Source of the DNA: Nonomuraea turcica
Lineage (GTDB): Bacteria > Actinomycetota > Actinomycetes > Streptosporangiales > Streptosporangiaceae
Assembly (NCBI RefSeq): GCF_030718205.1
Contig: NZ_JAUZQF010000026.1
Coordinates: 62,001 to 126,000, forward strand
Reading direction: 5' to 3'
DNA: 64,000 bases
Shown: positions 7,922 through 16,188 of the stretch, one piece after another
How the letters are laid out: each line of letters starts with the position of its first letter
Numbering within the stretch: the stretch's first letter is position 1
Notes under the pieces: generated by a model
What the model was told of the DNA's origin: nothing
Database searches by the model: none
The model's input: the letters and a program-made list of their open reading frames with translations, nothing else
Translations under genes and position numbers: made by a program

Positions 7922-8785
7922 ATGAGCGCGTTCGAGCAACTCAGCCTCCGGCCGAGTCCAGAGGCATGGGATCCTGCGTTGATCGCGCGTGGTGAACTTC
8001 GCGGTCAGCGATTCGAGTTGCCCGCCGGAGTGTCGAGCGTGACCTTCGACCGGGCACGACTGGTGGACGTGGACTTCTCCGGAACACGGTTCGCCGAATT
8101 CACCGTTCACGGCAGCGAGTTCGAGGAATGCGACTTCACCGGCGTCGTCTTCGAGCGCCTCTCGATGGCCACGACCTGCAGGCAAGGGACATGGGACGGC
8201 GTCGGCTGGCCGCAATCGGTCTTCCGCGACTGCATGTTCCGGCGCACCCGCTTCCCACCCACCACGTTCTTCGGCAACGTCCGCTTCGAGAGATGCACCT
8301 TCGACCAATCTCGACTGAGAGACCAGACAGACACCTTCGAAGCAGAGTTCGTCAACTGCGTCTTCCTCGGTCGCGTGCGGAACGTCAACTTCTGGGGCCG
8401 CCCGACCCAGCACCAGGCCGCGCTGGGCAGGGACCGCAATGACTTCACCGGAAACGACTTCACCGGCGCGGAGCTGGACTACGTCGCTTTCCATCACATC
8501 GACCTGCAGGCCCAGCGCTGGCCCGGCCTGCCCGGCTACGCGCTCCTCAACCGGATCAGCGCGCGCGTGGCCGCGGTGCTGCCCTTGCTGGAGCAGTGGC
8601 CGGACACACGGCACCGGAAGGAAGCCCGCTTCAGCCTGGAGTTCCTCGCAGACACGGCTCTGGCACAGAACGACGACCAGGCGCTGGTGAGCCCGTTGGA
8701 CATGGGCCGCAAACTGCCGCCGGCGCTCCGCGAGGAGTTGTTCGAGGCGTTCAGACGCACGTCCAGCGATACAGCCCCTGATTGA
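7922..8785 (+). CDS. Pentapeptide-repeat protein
   Basis: About 287 residues from the ATG at 7922 (a GTG at 7889 is an alternative start). From residue ~40 to ~190 the sequence repeats the A(D/N)LXX-like pattern: 'VDFSGTRFAEFTV', 'CDFTGVVFERL', 'SVFRDCMFRRTRF', 'NDFTGNDFTGAELDYVAF'. These fold as a right-handed quadrilateral beta-helix. The C-terminal ~90 residues are helical and not repetitive. Pentapeptide-repeat proteins include DNA-gyrase-protecting DNA mimics, but many have unknown roles and no net acidic DNA-mimic character stands out. The last 35 bases overlap the convergent gene. Confidence 0.75.
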   Translation: MSAFEQLSLRPSPEAWDPALIARGELRGQRFELPAGVSSVTFDRARLVDVDFSGTRFAEFTVHGSEFEECDFTGVVFERLSMATTCRQGTWDGVGWPQSVFRDCMFRRTRFPPTTFFGNVRFERCTFDQSRLRDQTDTFEAEFVNCVFLGRVRNVNFWGRPTQHQAALGRDRNDFTGNDFTGAELDYVAFHHIDLQAQRWPGLPGYALLNRISARVAAVLPLLEQWPDTRHRKEARFSLEFLADTALAQNDDQALVSPLDMGRKLPPALREELFEAFRRTSSDTAPD

Positions 8786-9143
8786 GCCGTACCGCCTCGC
8801 GGGCCAGATCCCGCAAGGCCCTGATGCGTTCGACCTCGAACTCGTCGAGCAGTTCCTCCTCGGCGTACACACGCAGCCGCACGTCGTCCACGGCGGCGAG
8901 CGCGGCAACGGTCTCGGGCGCTGCCCGGTCCACGCCCGCTGACTCGCCGTCGTCCACGATGGTCTCGCTGTCCCCGAACTCGCTGAGGTCGCGTCCGCTG
9001 AGCTCAGCGGCCAGCGCGTCGAGCTCGTCGAGCCACCCCTTGCAGTCGATGTACGGCAGGTTCATGCCCTCCGGCCCGCCAGCCAGGGCCAGCCGGGCGG
9101 ACTGATCGGAGTCCGCCGTGAAGTAGTCGACGAGAACGCCCAT
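8751..9143 (-). CDS. Hypothetical acidic protein
   Basis: A 130-residue protein starting 'MGVLVDYFTADSDQSARL' behind a GGTAGGG ribosome-binding site. That N-terminus recurs in small actinobacterial hypothetical proteins. It is strongly acidic, has no signal or membrane segment, and contains a Glu-rich helix ('YAEEELLDEFEVERI'). The gene overlaps the pentapeptide-repeat gene tail to tail by 35 bases. Function unknown. Confidence 0.65.
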   Translation of the reverse strand: MGVLVDYFTADSDQSARLALAGGPEGMNLPYIDCKGWLDELDALAAELSGRDLSEFGDSETIVDDGESAGVDRAAPETVAALAAVDDVRLRVYAEEELLDEFEVERIRALRDLAREAVRLNQGLYRWTCV

Positions 9144-9191
9144 GACCGGCCACCCTACCGATCAAGCCCACAGGGAACGCAGAAGACGGGG

Positions 9192-9464
9192 TCACTTGTC
9201 CCACCAGCGGATCAACGCCCTGGAAGGCGGGGAGATACGCGGCTCTAACTCGAAGAACGCGGACCCCTGCCGCTGTCCGAGCTGGACGAACAGTCAGGCG
9301 AGGTCCACGAACGTCCGCGCTCGTACGCCTACCGGTCCTCATCGTGCTCCTCCGTCATAGTCAAGGACAACGCCACCGGCGTACACCTCAACCTGACGCC
9401 GAAAGTCTCCCGACGCATCGACAGCGAGGTAGTACACCGACGTGCCCGACTCGCCCGCAGACAC
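9192..9464 (-). pseudogene. Decayed gene with DUF6881-like C-terminal segment
   Basis: The minus strand from 9464 encodes 'SVYYLAVDASGDFRRQ' then 'VEVYAGGVVLDYD', close to the DUF6881-type signature (W/Y-F-x-V-x-x-D-G-x-x-x-RQVEVYxDGxVLRYD). The frame then stops at 9339. A shift of one base continues as 'EEHDEDR', a stop, and 'AYERGRSW'; another frame gives 'FFELEPRISPPSRALIRWW' ending at 9192. An in-frame stop also precedes the conserved block. I read this as one small gene broken by at least one frameshift and one nonsense change. It fills most of the 360-base gap between neighbouring genes. Confidence 0.45.
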
Positions 9465-9506
9465 AGGACACGTCCCAGGCTAAGACGTGAACCGCCCCGG
9501 CTCGTG

Positions 9507-10235
9507 TCAGTACATCTTCGTGGTGGTGCGCTGGATGACGGCGGGGGCCAGACGGACGCCGTTGGCCGTGACCCGGTGGCCGCGGGTGTCGGTGACCCGT
9601 ACGGCGAAGGGGCCCTGGCCTGCGCCGGACTGGGCGATCCAGTAGTTGTAGTCGGCCCGGGCCAGCTTGCGCCACGCGCCGCCGACGGCCTTCACCTCGA
9701 CCGAGGCGAGCGGATTGCCGTGGTCGATGACCAGCAGGGCCAACCACCACCGCGACGAGCCCTCCTTGACGCGGAAGGAGAGCGGTCTGCCGACTCGTGG
9801 GTTGCCGACCGGGCGGTAGCTGACCGCCGCTGTGCCCTTGCCGGGGTCCGCGACGCGGGCGAAGGCCGTGCGGCTCAGGTCGATGTACCCCGCCGGGCAC
9901 TCCGGGCACTGGTCGACGACCTTGACCTGGACGGTGCCCTTCGGCCCGGTGACGTTCAGGTAGCCGCCGCAGGCGGCCGCGGCGGCGTACTCGCGCGGAG
10001 AGAGCGCGACGTAGAGGTTGTCTGCGGGAGGCGACGGATATGAGCAGTTACCGCCCCCGGACTGGAGTTCGTACAAGGTCGCTTTCCCTTTGGTCGCCTT
10101 GCCTGCGACCGGCTTCGCGGGCGCGCGGGTGGCTGCGGCGCTCTCGCCGCTCCGGCCGGATTTCGCCAGGGCAGGGTCCGGGAGGAGCGAGGTCGCGGTG
10201 AGCGCGGCGGCGAGGACGAAGGGTAAGCGTCGCAT
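9507..10235 (-). CDS. Secreted bacterial expansin-like protein
   Basis: A 242-residue protein with a signal peptide ('MRRLPFVLAAALTATSLLP'...'ALA'), an Ala/Lys-rich linker, then an expansin pair of domains. Residues ~50-140 form the double-psi beta-barrel ('KATLYEL', 'GNCSYP', 'VALSPREYAAAAACGGYL', 'VVDQCPECPAGYIDLSRTAF'), where Asp in 'IDLS' matches the essential Asp of EXLX1-type expansins. Residues ~150-242 resemble the expansin C-terminal/CBM63 beta-sandwich ('WWLALLVIDHGNPLASVEV', 'WRKLARADYNYWIA'). Expansins loosen cellulose or peptidoglycan networks without hydrolysis. A GAGAGGAAA ribosome-binding site precedes the ATG. Confidence 0.85.
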   Translation of the reverse strand: MRRLPFVLAAALTATSLLPDPALAKSGRSGESAAATRAPAKPVAGKATKGKATLYELQSGGGNCSYPSPPADNLYVALSPREYAAAAACGGYLNVTGPKGTVQVKVVDQCPECPAGYIDLSRTAFARVADPGKGTAAVSYRPVGNPRVGRPLSFRVKEGSSRWWLALLVIDHGNPLASVEVKAVGGAWRKLARADYNYWIAQSGAGQGPFAVRVTDTRGHRVTANGVRLAPAVIQRTTTKMY

Positions 10236-10385
10236 CCAGGGTTTCCTCTCGTGCGGGATGGATGCGACAGTAGCGAAATCGGTACATCTCAGTACGGTAA
10301 AGCGTCAGATATCCAGACACACGATCTATGTCCGGGTCAGTGCACCCGAACCGACGGCACGCCGATGGAGCCCGGCTCGGCCCCA

Positions 10386-13300
10386 TCAGCCGAGACCCAG
10401 CCGGTGGGAGATCGCCGCCGCCTCCGATCGGTTTGCGGCGCCGAGCTTGGCGAGGATGTTGGACACGTGCACGCTCGCGGTCTTGTCGCTGATGAACAGC
10501 GCCTGGGCGATCTGCCGATTGGTACGGCCGGTGGCCACCAATTTCAGCACGTCACGTTCGCGCGGAGTGAGCCCGAACCGGTCACCGGGCTCCGCGGACC
10601 GCCCGCTCGGCTCCGGCGCCTCCTCCGAGCTTGTCAGGTCGATGCGAGCCCGGCGTGCCAGGGCGCTGATCTCCTCGGCCAGCAGCCGGGCCCCGAGATC
10701 CCGTGCCACGGTCCAGCCCTCGATGAGATCGGCGGCCACAGCCTCGCGGGAGGCGCCAGTGGACAGCAATGCCTCGCCGTACCGCCACCGCGCGTACCCG
10801 ATCTCGAACGGACACTTGAGCCCCTGCCAGGCGGCCAGCGCCGCAGCCCAGCGCTGCGGGTCGCTCGCTCCCTCGATCCTGGTCCACTCGGCTTCGGCAC
10901 TCATCAGCCTGGCCTCCACCAGGGGAATGGACACGTGAGCCGCGGCCGTACGGGCACGTTCCAACAGAGCACGGCCGCTCCGGCGGGCCTGGCCGATTTC
11001 GTGGGCGTCCCGCTGGGCGACCGCCCGTTCGGCGATCGCCGCTTCGACCGTCAGACCGATGTGGCTCATCTCGATGGTCAGCGAACCCTCGTCGCTGTCG
11101 CCGAGCAGACGCAGCCCCTCGGCCACGGCCTCCCTGGCCTCCTCCAGCCTGCCGTCCCACATGGCGACGGCGGCCATGCGGCCGAACTGCGGGGCGGCGT
11201 ACTGGGGATCCAGGGAGAACGGCGTGCTCTTCAGCACCGCGGCCAGATCCTCCCAGGCCGCGGCCAGGTCGCCTCGATGCAGGAGATACAGGGCCCGGGC
11301 CTGAAGCGGTGCGGCGTCGAGGAAACCGGTCGGCGAGTCGAACTCGGCGAACTCCTCCTCCAGCAGCGACAGCGCCTCCTCCCCGCGGCCCAGGAAGATC
11401 AGCGACTCGGCGGCGTCCGCCAGCGCCGACCGCCCGTACATGCGAACCAGCCCGAAGCGGGCGGCCAGCCGGTACGCCTCAAGACTGAGCTTCGCGGCCG
11501 CCTCCCACAGACCGTAGGCCCACAAGGCGTATCCGTGGTTCACACGGGCCCGGCACATGTCGTCGGTGTTGCCGACCTCCTCGGCGATCCGGAACGCGTC
11601 CTCGAAATACGCACCGGCCACGTCCAGCCGCCCCAGGAACGACAGCGCCGCCGCCAGGCTGTTGAGCGCGTTCCCCTCGACCGCCCGCGCGTTGACCTGA
11701 CGGGCCATGGCGATCGCGTCCTCACAGCATCCCTGTGCTTCCGCGTGGCGGTTCATCAGCAAGAGCATGTGCCCGCGCGCGGCCAGCGTACGAGCGCGTT
11801 CCCGGGAGGGCGGCTCGGCGGGCACCGCGGCCACCGCTCGCTCGATCGTCTCCAGCGCACGCGCGCTGTCACCGGCCGCCCAGTGATAGCGCGCCAGCCG
11901 CTCCAGGAGCACCCCGGTGCGCAGCGGCTCGCGCCCGGCCTTCGTCCCGTCCATCCCGACCTCGGCCAGCGCGACCTCCGCCAGCGCGATCGCACGATCG
12001 TGCTCGCCGAGCAGGAAGGCCGCCTGCGCGGCCCGCCGCAGCACCGTCACCCGGTCCAGCGGGCTCTGGGCCGCCGCCTGCGGCACCTGCGCCCACAGCT
12101 CCAGCGCCCGCTCGTAGTGCTGCAGCGCCTCGGCCAGCGCGTACGTGGCCTCCGCCGCCTGACCCGCGCCTACGCAGGCCAGCAGCGCGGCGCCGAGATC
12201 GTGGGCGGCGTACCAGTGATACGCCAACTGCCCCAGCTCCGCGGCGGTCGCGGAACCGGCGCGCTTGTCGATCCGGTCCGACAGAGCCCGCGCGTAGGCG
12301 GCATGTAACGGTCCACGTTCGACCGGCAGCAGGTCGTCGTAGACGGCCTCCTGTACGAGCGCGTGCCGGAACGCGTAGGAATCGCTGCCCTCCTCGGCCG
12401 ACAGCACACGATGGGCGACCGCCTCACGTAGCACCCCGACCAGCTGCGCCACCGGCTGAGCCGACACCGCGGCGAGCACATTGTGGTCCACCCGCCGGCC
12501 GACCACCGCGGCCACCCGCAGCACCTGCTGAACCGGCTCGGACAGCGCCTCCACCCGGGCCAGCACCACATCGCGCAGCGCGGCGGGCATCGCCGTCCCC
12601 TCGCGGCTGGCGGCCAGCAGTTCCTCTACGAAGAAGGGGTTGCCTCCGGACCGGGCGCGGATCTCGGTCACCAGCTTCACCGAAGGACGCTCGCCGGTGA
12701 TCCCGGCGAGCAGGTCCGCTACCTCCCGGCGGCCGAAAGCTCCGACTTCCAGCCGCTCGGCGCGGCTGTTTCGCCCCAGTTCGGCAAGGAAGGGGCGCAA
12801 CGGGTGGCGGCGGTGGAGATCGTCGCTCCGGTACGTCAGCACCATGCAGACTCCGGCGCGTACGTTCCGGATCAGGAACCCGAGCAGATCGCGAGTCGAC
12901 TGGTCGGCCCAGTGCAGATCCTCGACGACCAGCAGCACCGGCCGCCGTTCTGCCAGCCGGTGCAGCACACCCAGCAGCAGCTCGAACAGCCGCGCCGGGG
13001 CCACCGGATCCGCGCCGGCCACCGGCTCGCCCAGCTCGGGCACCAGCCGCGCCAGCTCGGCCCTCGACCCACCGAGAACCCGCCCCAGTTCCTCCGCGTC
13101 CAGCATCCCGCCCAGCGACCGCGCCGCCTCGACGACCGGGGCATAGGCGAGCACCCCGTCGCCGACGTCCAGGCAGCCGCCCACGAGCGTGACCGCACCG
13201 GCCTCCCGGGCCTGGCCGATCAATTCGGCCAGCAGCCGGGTCTTGCCCACCCCCGCCTCGCCGGCCACCATCACCGTCGAGGGCTCACCCGCGACCGCCC

Positions 13301-13388
13301 GCTCCAGGGCCGCCTCCAATCGGGTGATCTCCGCGACCCGTCCCACGAAGACAGGACTCGACAACCGCTCCGCCATGGGCTCGATCAT
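10386..13388 (-). CDS. LAL-type LuxR regulator (AAA/STAND ATPase with C-terminal LuxR HTH)
   Basis: A 1000-residue large ATP-binding regulator of the LuxR family. Walker A 'GEAGVGKTRLLAEL' lies near residue 45 and Walker B 'LLVVEDLHWAD' near 155. A long helical TPR-like region follows (~350-900; 'ALQHYERALELWAQV', 'LNSLAAALSFLGRLD'). The last 65 residues are the LuxR HTH ('LTPRERDVLKLVATGRTNRQ', 'VHVSNILAKLGAANR'). MalT-type LAL proteins activate sugar or secondary-metabolite genes on ligand and ATP binding. Start: ATG with AGGA upstream. No target operon is obvious; the neighbouring expansin gene is a candidate by position only. Confidence 0.92.
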   Translation of the reverse strand: MIEPMAERLSSPVFVGRVAEITRLEAALERAVAGEPSTVMVAGEAGVGKTRLLAELIGQAREAGAVTLVGGCLDVGDGVLAYAPVVEAARSLGGMLDAEELGRVLGGSRAELARLVPELGEPVAGADPVAPARLFELLLGVLHRLAERRPVLLVVEDLHWADQSTRDLLGFLIRNVRAGVCMVLTYRSDDLHRRHPLRPFLAELGRNSRAERLEVGAFGRREVADLLAGITGERPSVKLVTEIRARSGGNPFFVEELLAASREGTAMPAALRDVVLARVEALSEPVQQVLRVAAVVGRRVDHNVLAAVSAQPVAQLVGVLREAVAHRVLSAEEGSDSYAFRHALVQEAVYDDLLPVERGPLHAAYARALSDRIDKRAGSATAAELGQLAYHWYAAHDLGAALLACVGAGQAAEATYALAEALQHYERALELWAQVPQAAAQSPLDRVTVLRRAAQAAFLLGEHDRAIALAEVALAEVGMDGTKAGREPLRTGVLLERLARYHWAAGDSARALETIERAVAAVPAEPPSRERARTLAARGHMLLLMNRHAEAQGCCEDAIAMARQVNARAVEGNALNSLAAALSFLGRLDVAGAYFEDAFRIAEEVGNTDDMCRARVNHGYALWAYGLWEAAAKLSLEAYRLAARFGLVRMYGRSALADAAESLIFLGRGEEALSLLEEEFAEFDSPTGFLDAAPLQARALYLLHRGDLAAAWEDLAAVLKSTPFSLDPQYAAPQFGRMAAVAMWDGRLEEAREAVAEGLRLLGDSDEGSLTIEMSHIGLTVEAAIAERAVAQRDAHEIGQARRSGRALLERARTAAAHVSIPLVEARLMSAEAEWTRIEGASDPQRWAAALAAWQGLKCPFEIGYARWRYGEALLSTGASREAVAADLIEGWTVARDLGARLLAEEISALARRARIDLTSSEEAPEPSGRSAEPGDRFGLTPRERDVLKLVATGRTNRQIAQALFISDKTASVHVSNILAKLGAANRSEAAAISHRLGLG

Positions 13389-13440
13389 CGCTTAAGTTCC
13401 TTTGTGAACCAATACGTGACGGCCCACCTGGCCCAGTCGC

Positions 13441-13938
13441 TTACGCGTCGCCCTGGCTCGTGTAGATGCGCTTCCACTTGCCGCAGAGGTGCCTGCCGCG
13501 GTAGGCGTCGGTGAAGCAGACCCTCAAGTCCGCCGTGTTGGCCCCGAACTCGGAGAAGCGGAAGTCCCTGTACCCGCTACCGCAGTGCTTGGCGGAGTAG
13601 TACTGGGGCTCCCGGTCGTCGGGCTGGAAGTTGTCATACCTGACCTGCACGTAGCCGCACAGGCGCTGCGGCGAGCGCTTGTCGTAGAGCTTGCCGCCGA
13701 CGACGATCCGGCCGTTGCCGTCCACGTACGACCTGGCGCGGGCGTAGGCGTGACCGCCCTCGTAGGACTTCGAGTAATAGAAGCCCCAGGGGCCGGCGTC
13801 GAAGGACCGGGACTGGGAAGTGGTGTCCAGATGCCTGGCTTCGGAGGCGTTCGCGGCGGTGGCCGCGGCCGGCACCCCGATGGCTATGGCGGCGGTGGCG
13901 GCGGCCAGACCTAGCAGCTGGTGGATCGAGCGTCGCAT
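13441..13938 (-). CDS. Small secreted hypothetical protein
   Basis: A 165-residue protein from the ATG at 13938, chosen because AGGGGAAA precedes it and it begins a clear signal peptide ('MRRSIHQLLGLAAATAAIAI'...'AATAANA'). The mature part of ~135 residues is rich in Tyr, Arg and Gly ('FYYSKSYEGGHAYARARSYV') with Cys residues in 'RLCGYVQVRYD', 'KHCGSGYRDFRF', 'LRVCFTD' and 'RHLCGKWKRIY', probably two disulfides. This matches a common type of actinomycete exported protein of unknown function. Confidence 0.8.
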   Translation of the reverse strand: MRRSIHQLLGLAAATAAIAIGVPAAATAANASEARHLDTTSQSRSFDAGPWGFYYSKSYEGGHAYARARSYVDGNGRIVVGGKLYDKRSPQRLCGYVQVRYDNFQPDDREPQYYSAKHCGSGYRDFRFSEFGANTADLRVCFTDAYRGRHLCGKWKRIYTSQGDA

Positions 13939-14090
13939 GATGTTTCCCCTGTGTTGAAGGCCCCCGGTAACTCTGTCCCCCCGGGGCGATGTCCTCACAA
14001 TCCAGCTAAGAGGTGTGAGCACACATGAGGAGAAATCCTTAGAACGGTCCACGGCGACGCACTATCTTCCGGCCGGCACCGCCGCCACGC

Positions 14091-14285
14091 TTACGGCCGC
14101 AGCCACGCCGCCAGGTAGGCGAACGCGGCGTCCTGCATCATCACGTCGAACCGGTGACCACCGTCGAAGAACTCGCCGACATAGGCGTGCGGCGACCCGG
14201 CCTGCTGATAGCGCTGGGCCAGGCGCTCCTCGGCGGCACGATCGTCCTGGTCACAGCCGGCGAGTGGCAGGCATATCCCGCAAGA
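14091..14285 (-). pseudogene. C-terminal fragment of an alpha/beta-hydrolase (esterase)
   Basis: The minus strand encodes 'ERLAQRYQQAGSPHAY', then 'VGEFFDGGHRFDVMMQDAAF' and 'AYLAAWLRP' before a stop at 14091. The 'FFDGGHRFD' block is the catalytic-His region of a family of alpha/beta-hydrolase esterases. The nucleophile elbow and everything N-terminal are missing: similarity fades upstream of about 14285 with no plausible start. It lies between a secreted-protein gene and yefM-yoeB, which points to deletion or replacement of the 5' part. Confidence 0.55.
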
Positions 14286-14356
14286 GGGGTGCCGCAGGCA
14301 GCGTGCTTTCTCTCTAGAAGAAGGCGGGATGCTGGGGTTTCCCGGTCGGACGGATG

Positions 14357-14617
14357 CTACTTCTCATAGTGATAGCGACAAGCGGCGATCATGATCGTGT
14401 CGTCGTTGACGCGGTAGACGAGCCGGTGTTCTGAGGTGATACGCCGGGACCAGTAGCCGGACCATTCGTACTTCAGCGGCTCTGGTTTGCCGATGCCTTC
14501 GTTCTCGTTTCGGGCTATGTCGGCGATCAGCTGGTTGATCCTTTTGAGGATGCGTCGATCTTCTCGCTGCCAGTAGCAGTAGTCCTCCCAGGCGAGTTCG
14601 TCGAAGAGGATCTTCAC
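14357..14617 (-). CDS. yoeB: YoeB/Txe-family mRNA-interferase toxin
   Basis: An 86-residue protein of normal YoeB length. It starts 'MKILFDELAWEDYCYWQRED' (the usual 'W-x-D-Y' motif), continues 'KRINQLIADIARN' and 'GKPEPLKYEWSGYWSRRI' with the conserved L-K/G-x-W-S-R-R-I pattern, and ends 'HRLVYRVND...ACRYHYEK', holding the C-terminal His and Tyr needed for ribosome-dependent mRNA cleavage. The start overlaps the antitoxin stop by four bases. All expected catalytic residues (Glu, Arg, His, Tyr) are present. Confidence 0.92.
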   Translation of the reverse strand: MKILFDELAWEDYCYWQREDRRILKRINQLIADIARNENEGIGKPEPLKYEWSGYWSRRITSEHRLVYRVNDDTIMIAACRYHYEK

Positions 14618-14880
14618 GAGGTGGTGTCCTCATCGGCCAGTTCGCGGACGGTGCCGCCTCCGGCCTCCAGACGGGCGACCGCCTCTGACAGCCGTCTGCG
14701 GTTGACGGGAGAGGCCATCAGGTAGAGCGTCTCGCGCATCGATTCGTACTCGCGCTGCGACACCATGATGACGCCTTCCCCACCGGGGCGAGTGATGAGG
14801 ACTTCTTCTTGGTCATCGATGACGGCGTCGAGGGTGGCGGCGTAGTTGGCCCGCGATTCGGACATGGTCATCACCTTCAT
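14614..14880 (-). CDS. yefM: YefM-family antitoxin
   Basis: An 88-residue Phd/YefM antitoxin starting 'MKVMTMSESRANYAATLDAV', the family signature, with 'EEVLITRPGGEGVIMVSQRE' and 'YESMRETLYLMASPVNRRRL' following. The start at 14880 was preferred over an upstream open extension because the conserved N-terminus begins there and the operator palindrome sits just in front. It binds YoeB through the acidic C-terminus and represses the operon through the N-terminal domain. Confidence 0.92.
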   Translation of the reverse strand: MKVMTMSESRANYAATLDAVIDDQEEVLITRPGGEGVIMVSQREYESMRETLYLMASPVNRRRLSEAVARLEAGGGTVRELADEDTTS

Positions 14881-14888
14881 GCCATCAG

Positions 14889-14906
14889 TGTACATCATGA
14901 TGTACA
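14889..14906 (-). promoter_or_regulatory. YefM operator: perfect 18-bp palindrome
   Basis: TGTACATCATGATGTACA is a perfect palindrome whose ends are TGTACA, the core hexamer described for the E. coli yefM-yoeB operator repeats. It lies 9-26 bases upstream of the yefM start, so bound YefM would block the promoter or ribosome-binding region. Confidence 0.75.
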
Positions 14907-14975
14907 TCAAGGTGCGGCGGTGGATCCGCACACGGGTACGCGAAGTACGGCCGATAGACGCGGGCGCGGATTGGC

Positions 14976-16187
14976 TCACGTGATGCCCTGACTGCTTGAA
15001 CCACCCCGGGAGACTGCGGCGAGGAAACCGCCGACGAACGCATCGCCGAGCCCGATGGTCGTGGGTGCGGCAACGTCAAGATCGAAGCCAGGCAGGCAAC
15101 GAACAACCCTGCCCATCCGGCCTTCCAGAGCCGCGGCGAACTCCACCGCCTCCGTTCGCCTCGGCCGGTTCCGCATGAGTTCGTAGTGGTGGTCGGTGTA
15201 CTCATCTCCGTGGCAGTAGCGGGTGCTGGCGATCACGATGCCCTCGTTCAGTGGCTCTGCGTACTCGCCGGCTCTCTCGCCGAATGCTGCCGACCAATAC
15301 TTGGTATGCACAGCCAGGGTCGTCACGGGGATGAGAGCTTGCAGCGATTCGAGGGCGCGCGCCACCTCCGTCACGGAGAGCAGGTTGACGGCGTAGCCCA
15401 GGTGCGACTGCATCTCGTCTTCGTTCAGTCCGTAGATGTCGATGACTTCCACAAGCGCGTCGCGTACCCGTCGGCTGAGGCCCGGCTCGTGGAATCCGGC
15501 ATCCTCGTAGTAGACGACCGCCTCGGCGTGAAGTTGTCGCATGTGGCTTCTCAGCGTGGACAGACGCCGGTCAAGTGTTCTCGGGTCCCGTACCGCGTTG
15601 AATCCCGAGATCAGAAAGACCCGTGCGTCTCGAAGCAACGAGCCCAGTTCACCACTCAGCATCATGGACTCGTTCGCCGGGTCGTTGACGTAGATCAATC
15701 TGTTCGGAAACGGCGCACGGATGTCGATGTCACCTGCTCGAACCCGCATGTCCTGGTCGTACTGCACGATCAGGTGTGGATAGAGGGTGTCATGGTCGCC
15801 GCTACAGATGTAGTCGCAGCTTGCCGGCAGCAGTCGTCGGACGATGTCGTTGAGACTGACCAGGTGCAGGGTGGATGGTACGCCGAGCCGGCTCATCTCC
15901 ATCGCCGCTCGAACGGAGGTTCCACCCAGAGTTGTTCGCTTGGGGAACCGCCCTGCGAATGCGCTCAGGCATTCGGAGGAGGCGACGAAGTGCTCTCCCC
16001 CTCCGCCCTTTTTAAGGTAGGTGAGAATTGAAATGACGAGTTCGCGCTCGTTGGTTACGGTGACCGATGAAGTCAGCTCGGCATTGTGGATCTGGTACTC
16101 GCCGACAAGTTGCTCCAAGAGCGGCGAGGACAGCTTGAGTTCATAGTCGACACATCCCCCCAAGCCCAGGACTACATGACTGGTCAT
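14976..16187 (-). CDS. ADP-dependent sugar kinase homologue (ADP-PFK/ADP-glucokinase family)
   Basis: A 403-residue protein. Several blocks match the ADP-dependent phosphofructokinase/glucokinase family of the ribokinase superfamily: 'TTLGGTSVRAAMEMSRLGV' in the sugar-binding region, 'VFLISGFNAVRD', 'AVVYYEDAGFHEPGL', 'IDIYGLNEDEMQSHLGY' and 'TLAVHTKYWSAAFG'. The C-terminal 'TTIGLGDAFVGGFLAAV' contains the GXGD catalytic-Asp motif. The length also fits that family rather than the ~310-residue PfkB kinases. The ATG lies one base after the aldolase stop codon, with AAGG inside the aldolase tail as ribosome-binding site. The gene ends the transporter-aldolase operon. Phosphorylation of a ketose phosphate before aldol cleavage is the likely role; substrate and nucleotide are inferred. 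Confidence 0.75.
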   Translation of the reverse strand: MTSHVVLGLGGCVDYELKLSSPLLEQLVGEYQIHNAELTSSVTVTNERELVISILTYLKKGGGGEHFVASSECLSAFAGRFPKRTTLGGTSVRAAMEMSRLGVPSTLHLVSLNDIVRRLLPASCDYICSGDHDTLYPHLIVQYDQDMRVRAGDIDIRAPFPNRLIYVNDPANESMMLSGELGSLLRDARVFLISGFNAVRDPRTLDRRLSTLRSHMRQLHAEAVVYYEDAGFHEPGLSRRVRDALVEVIDIYGLNEDEMQSHLGYAVNLLSVTEVARALESLQALIPVTTLAVHTKYWSAAFGERAGEYAEPLNEGIVIASTRYCHGDEYTDHHYELMRNRPRRTEAVEFAAALEGRMGRVVRCLPGFDLDVAAPTTIGLGDAFVGGFLAAVSRGGSSSQGIT

Positions 16188-16188
16188 G

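Noticed and set aside
14154..14369. 71-codon plus-strand frame over the hydrolase remnant
   Set aside because: The minus-strand reading matches the conserved esterase C-terminus, while this frame has no support.
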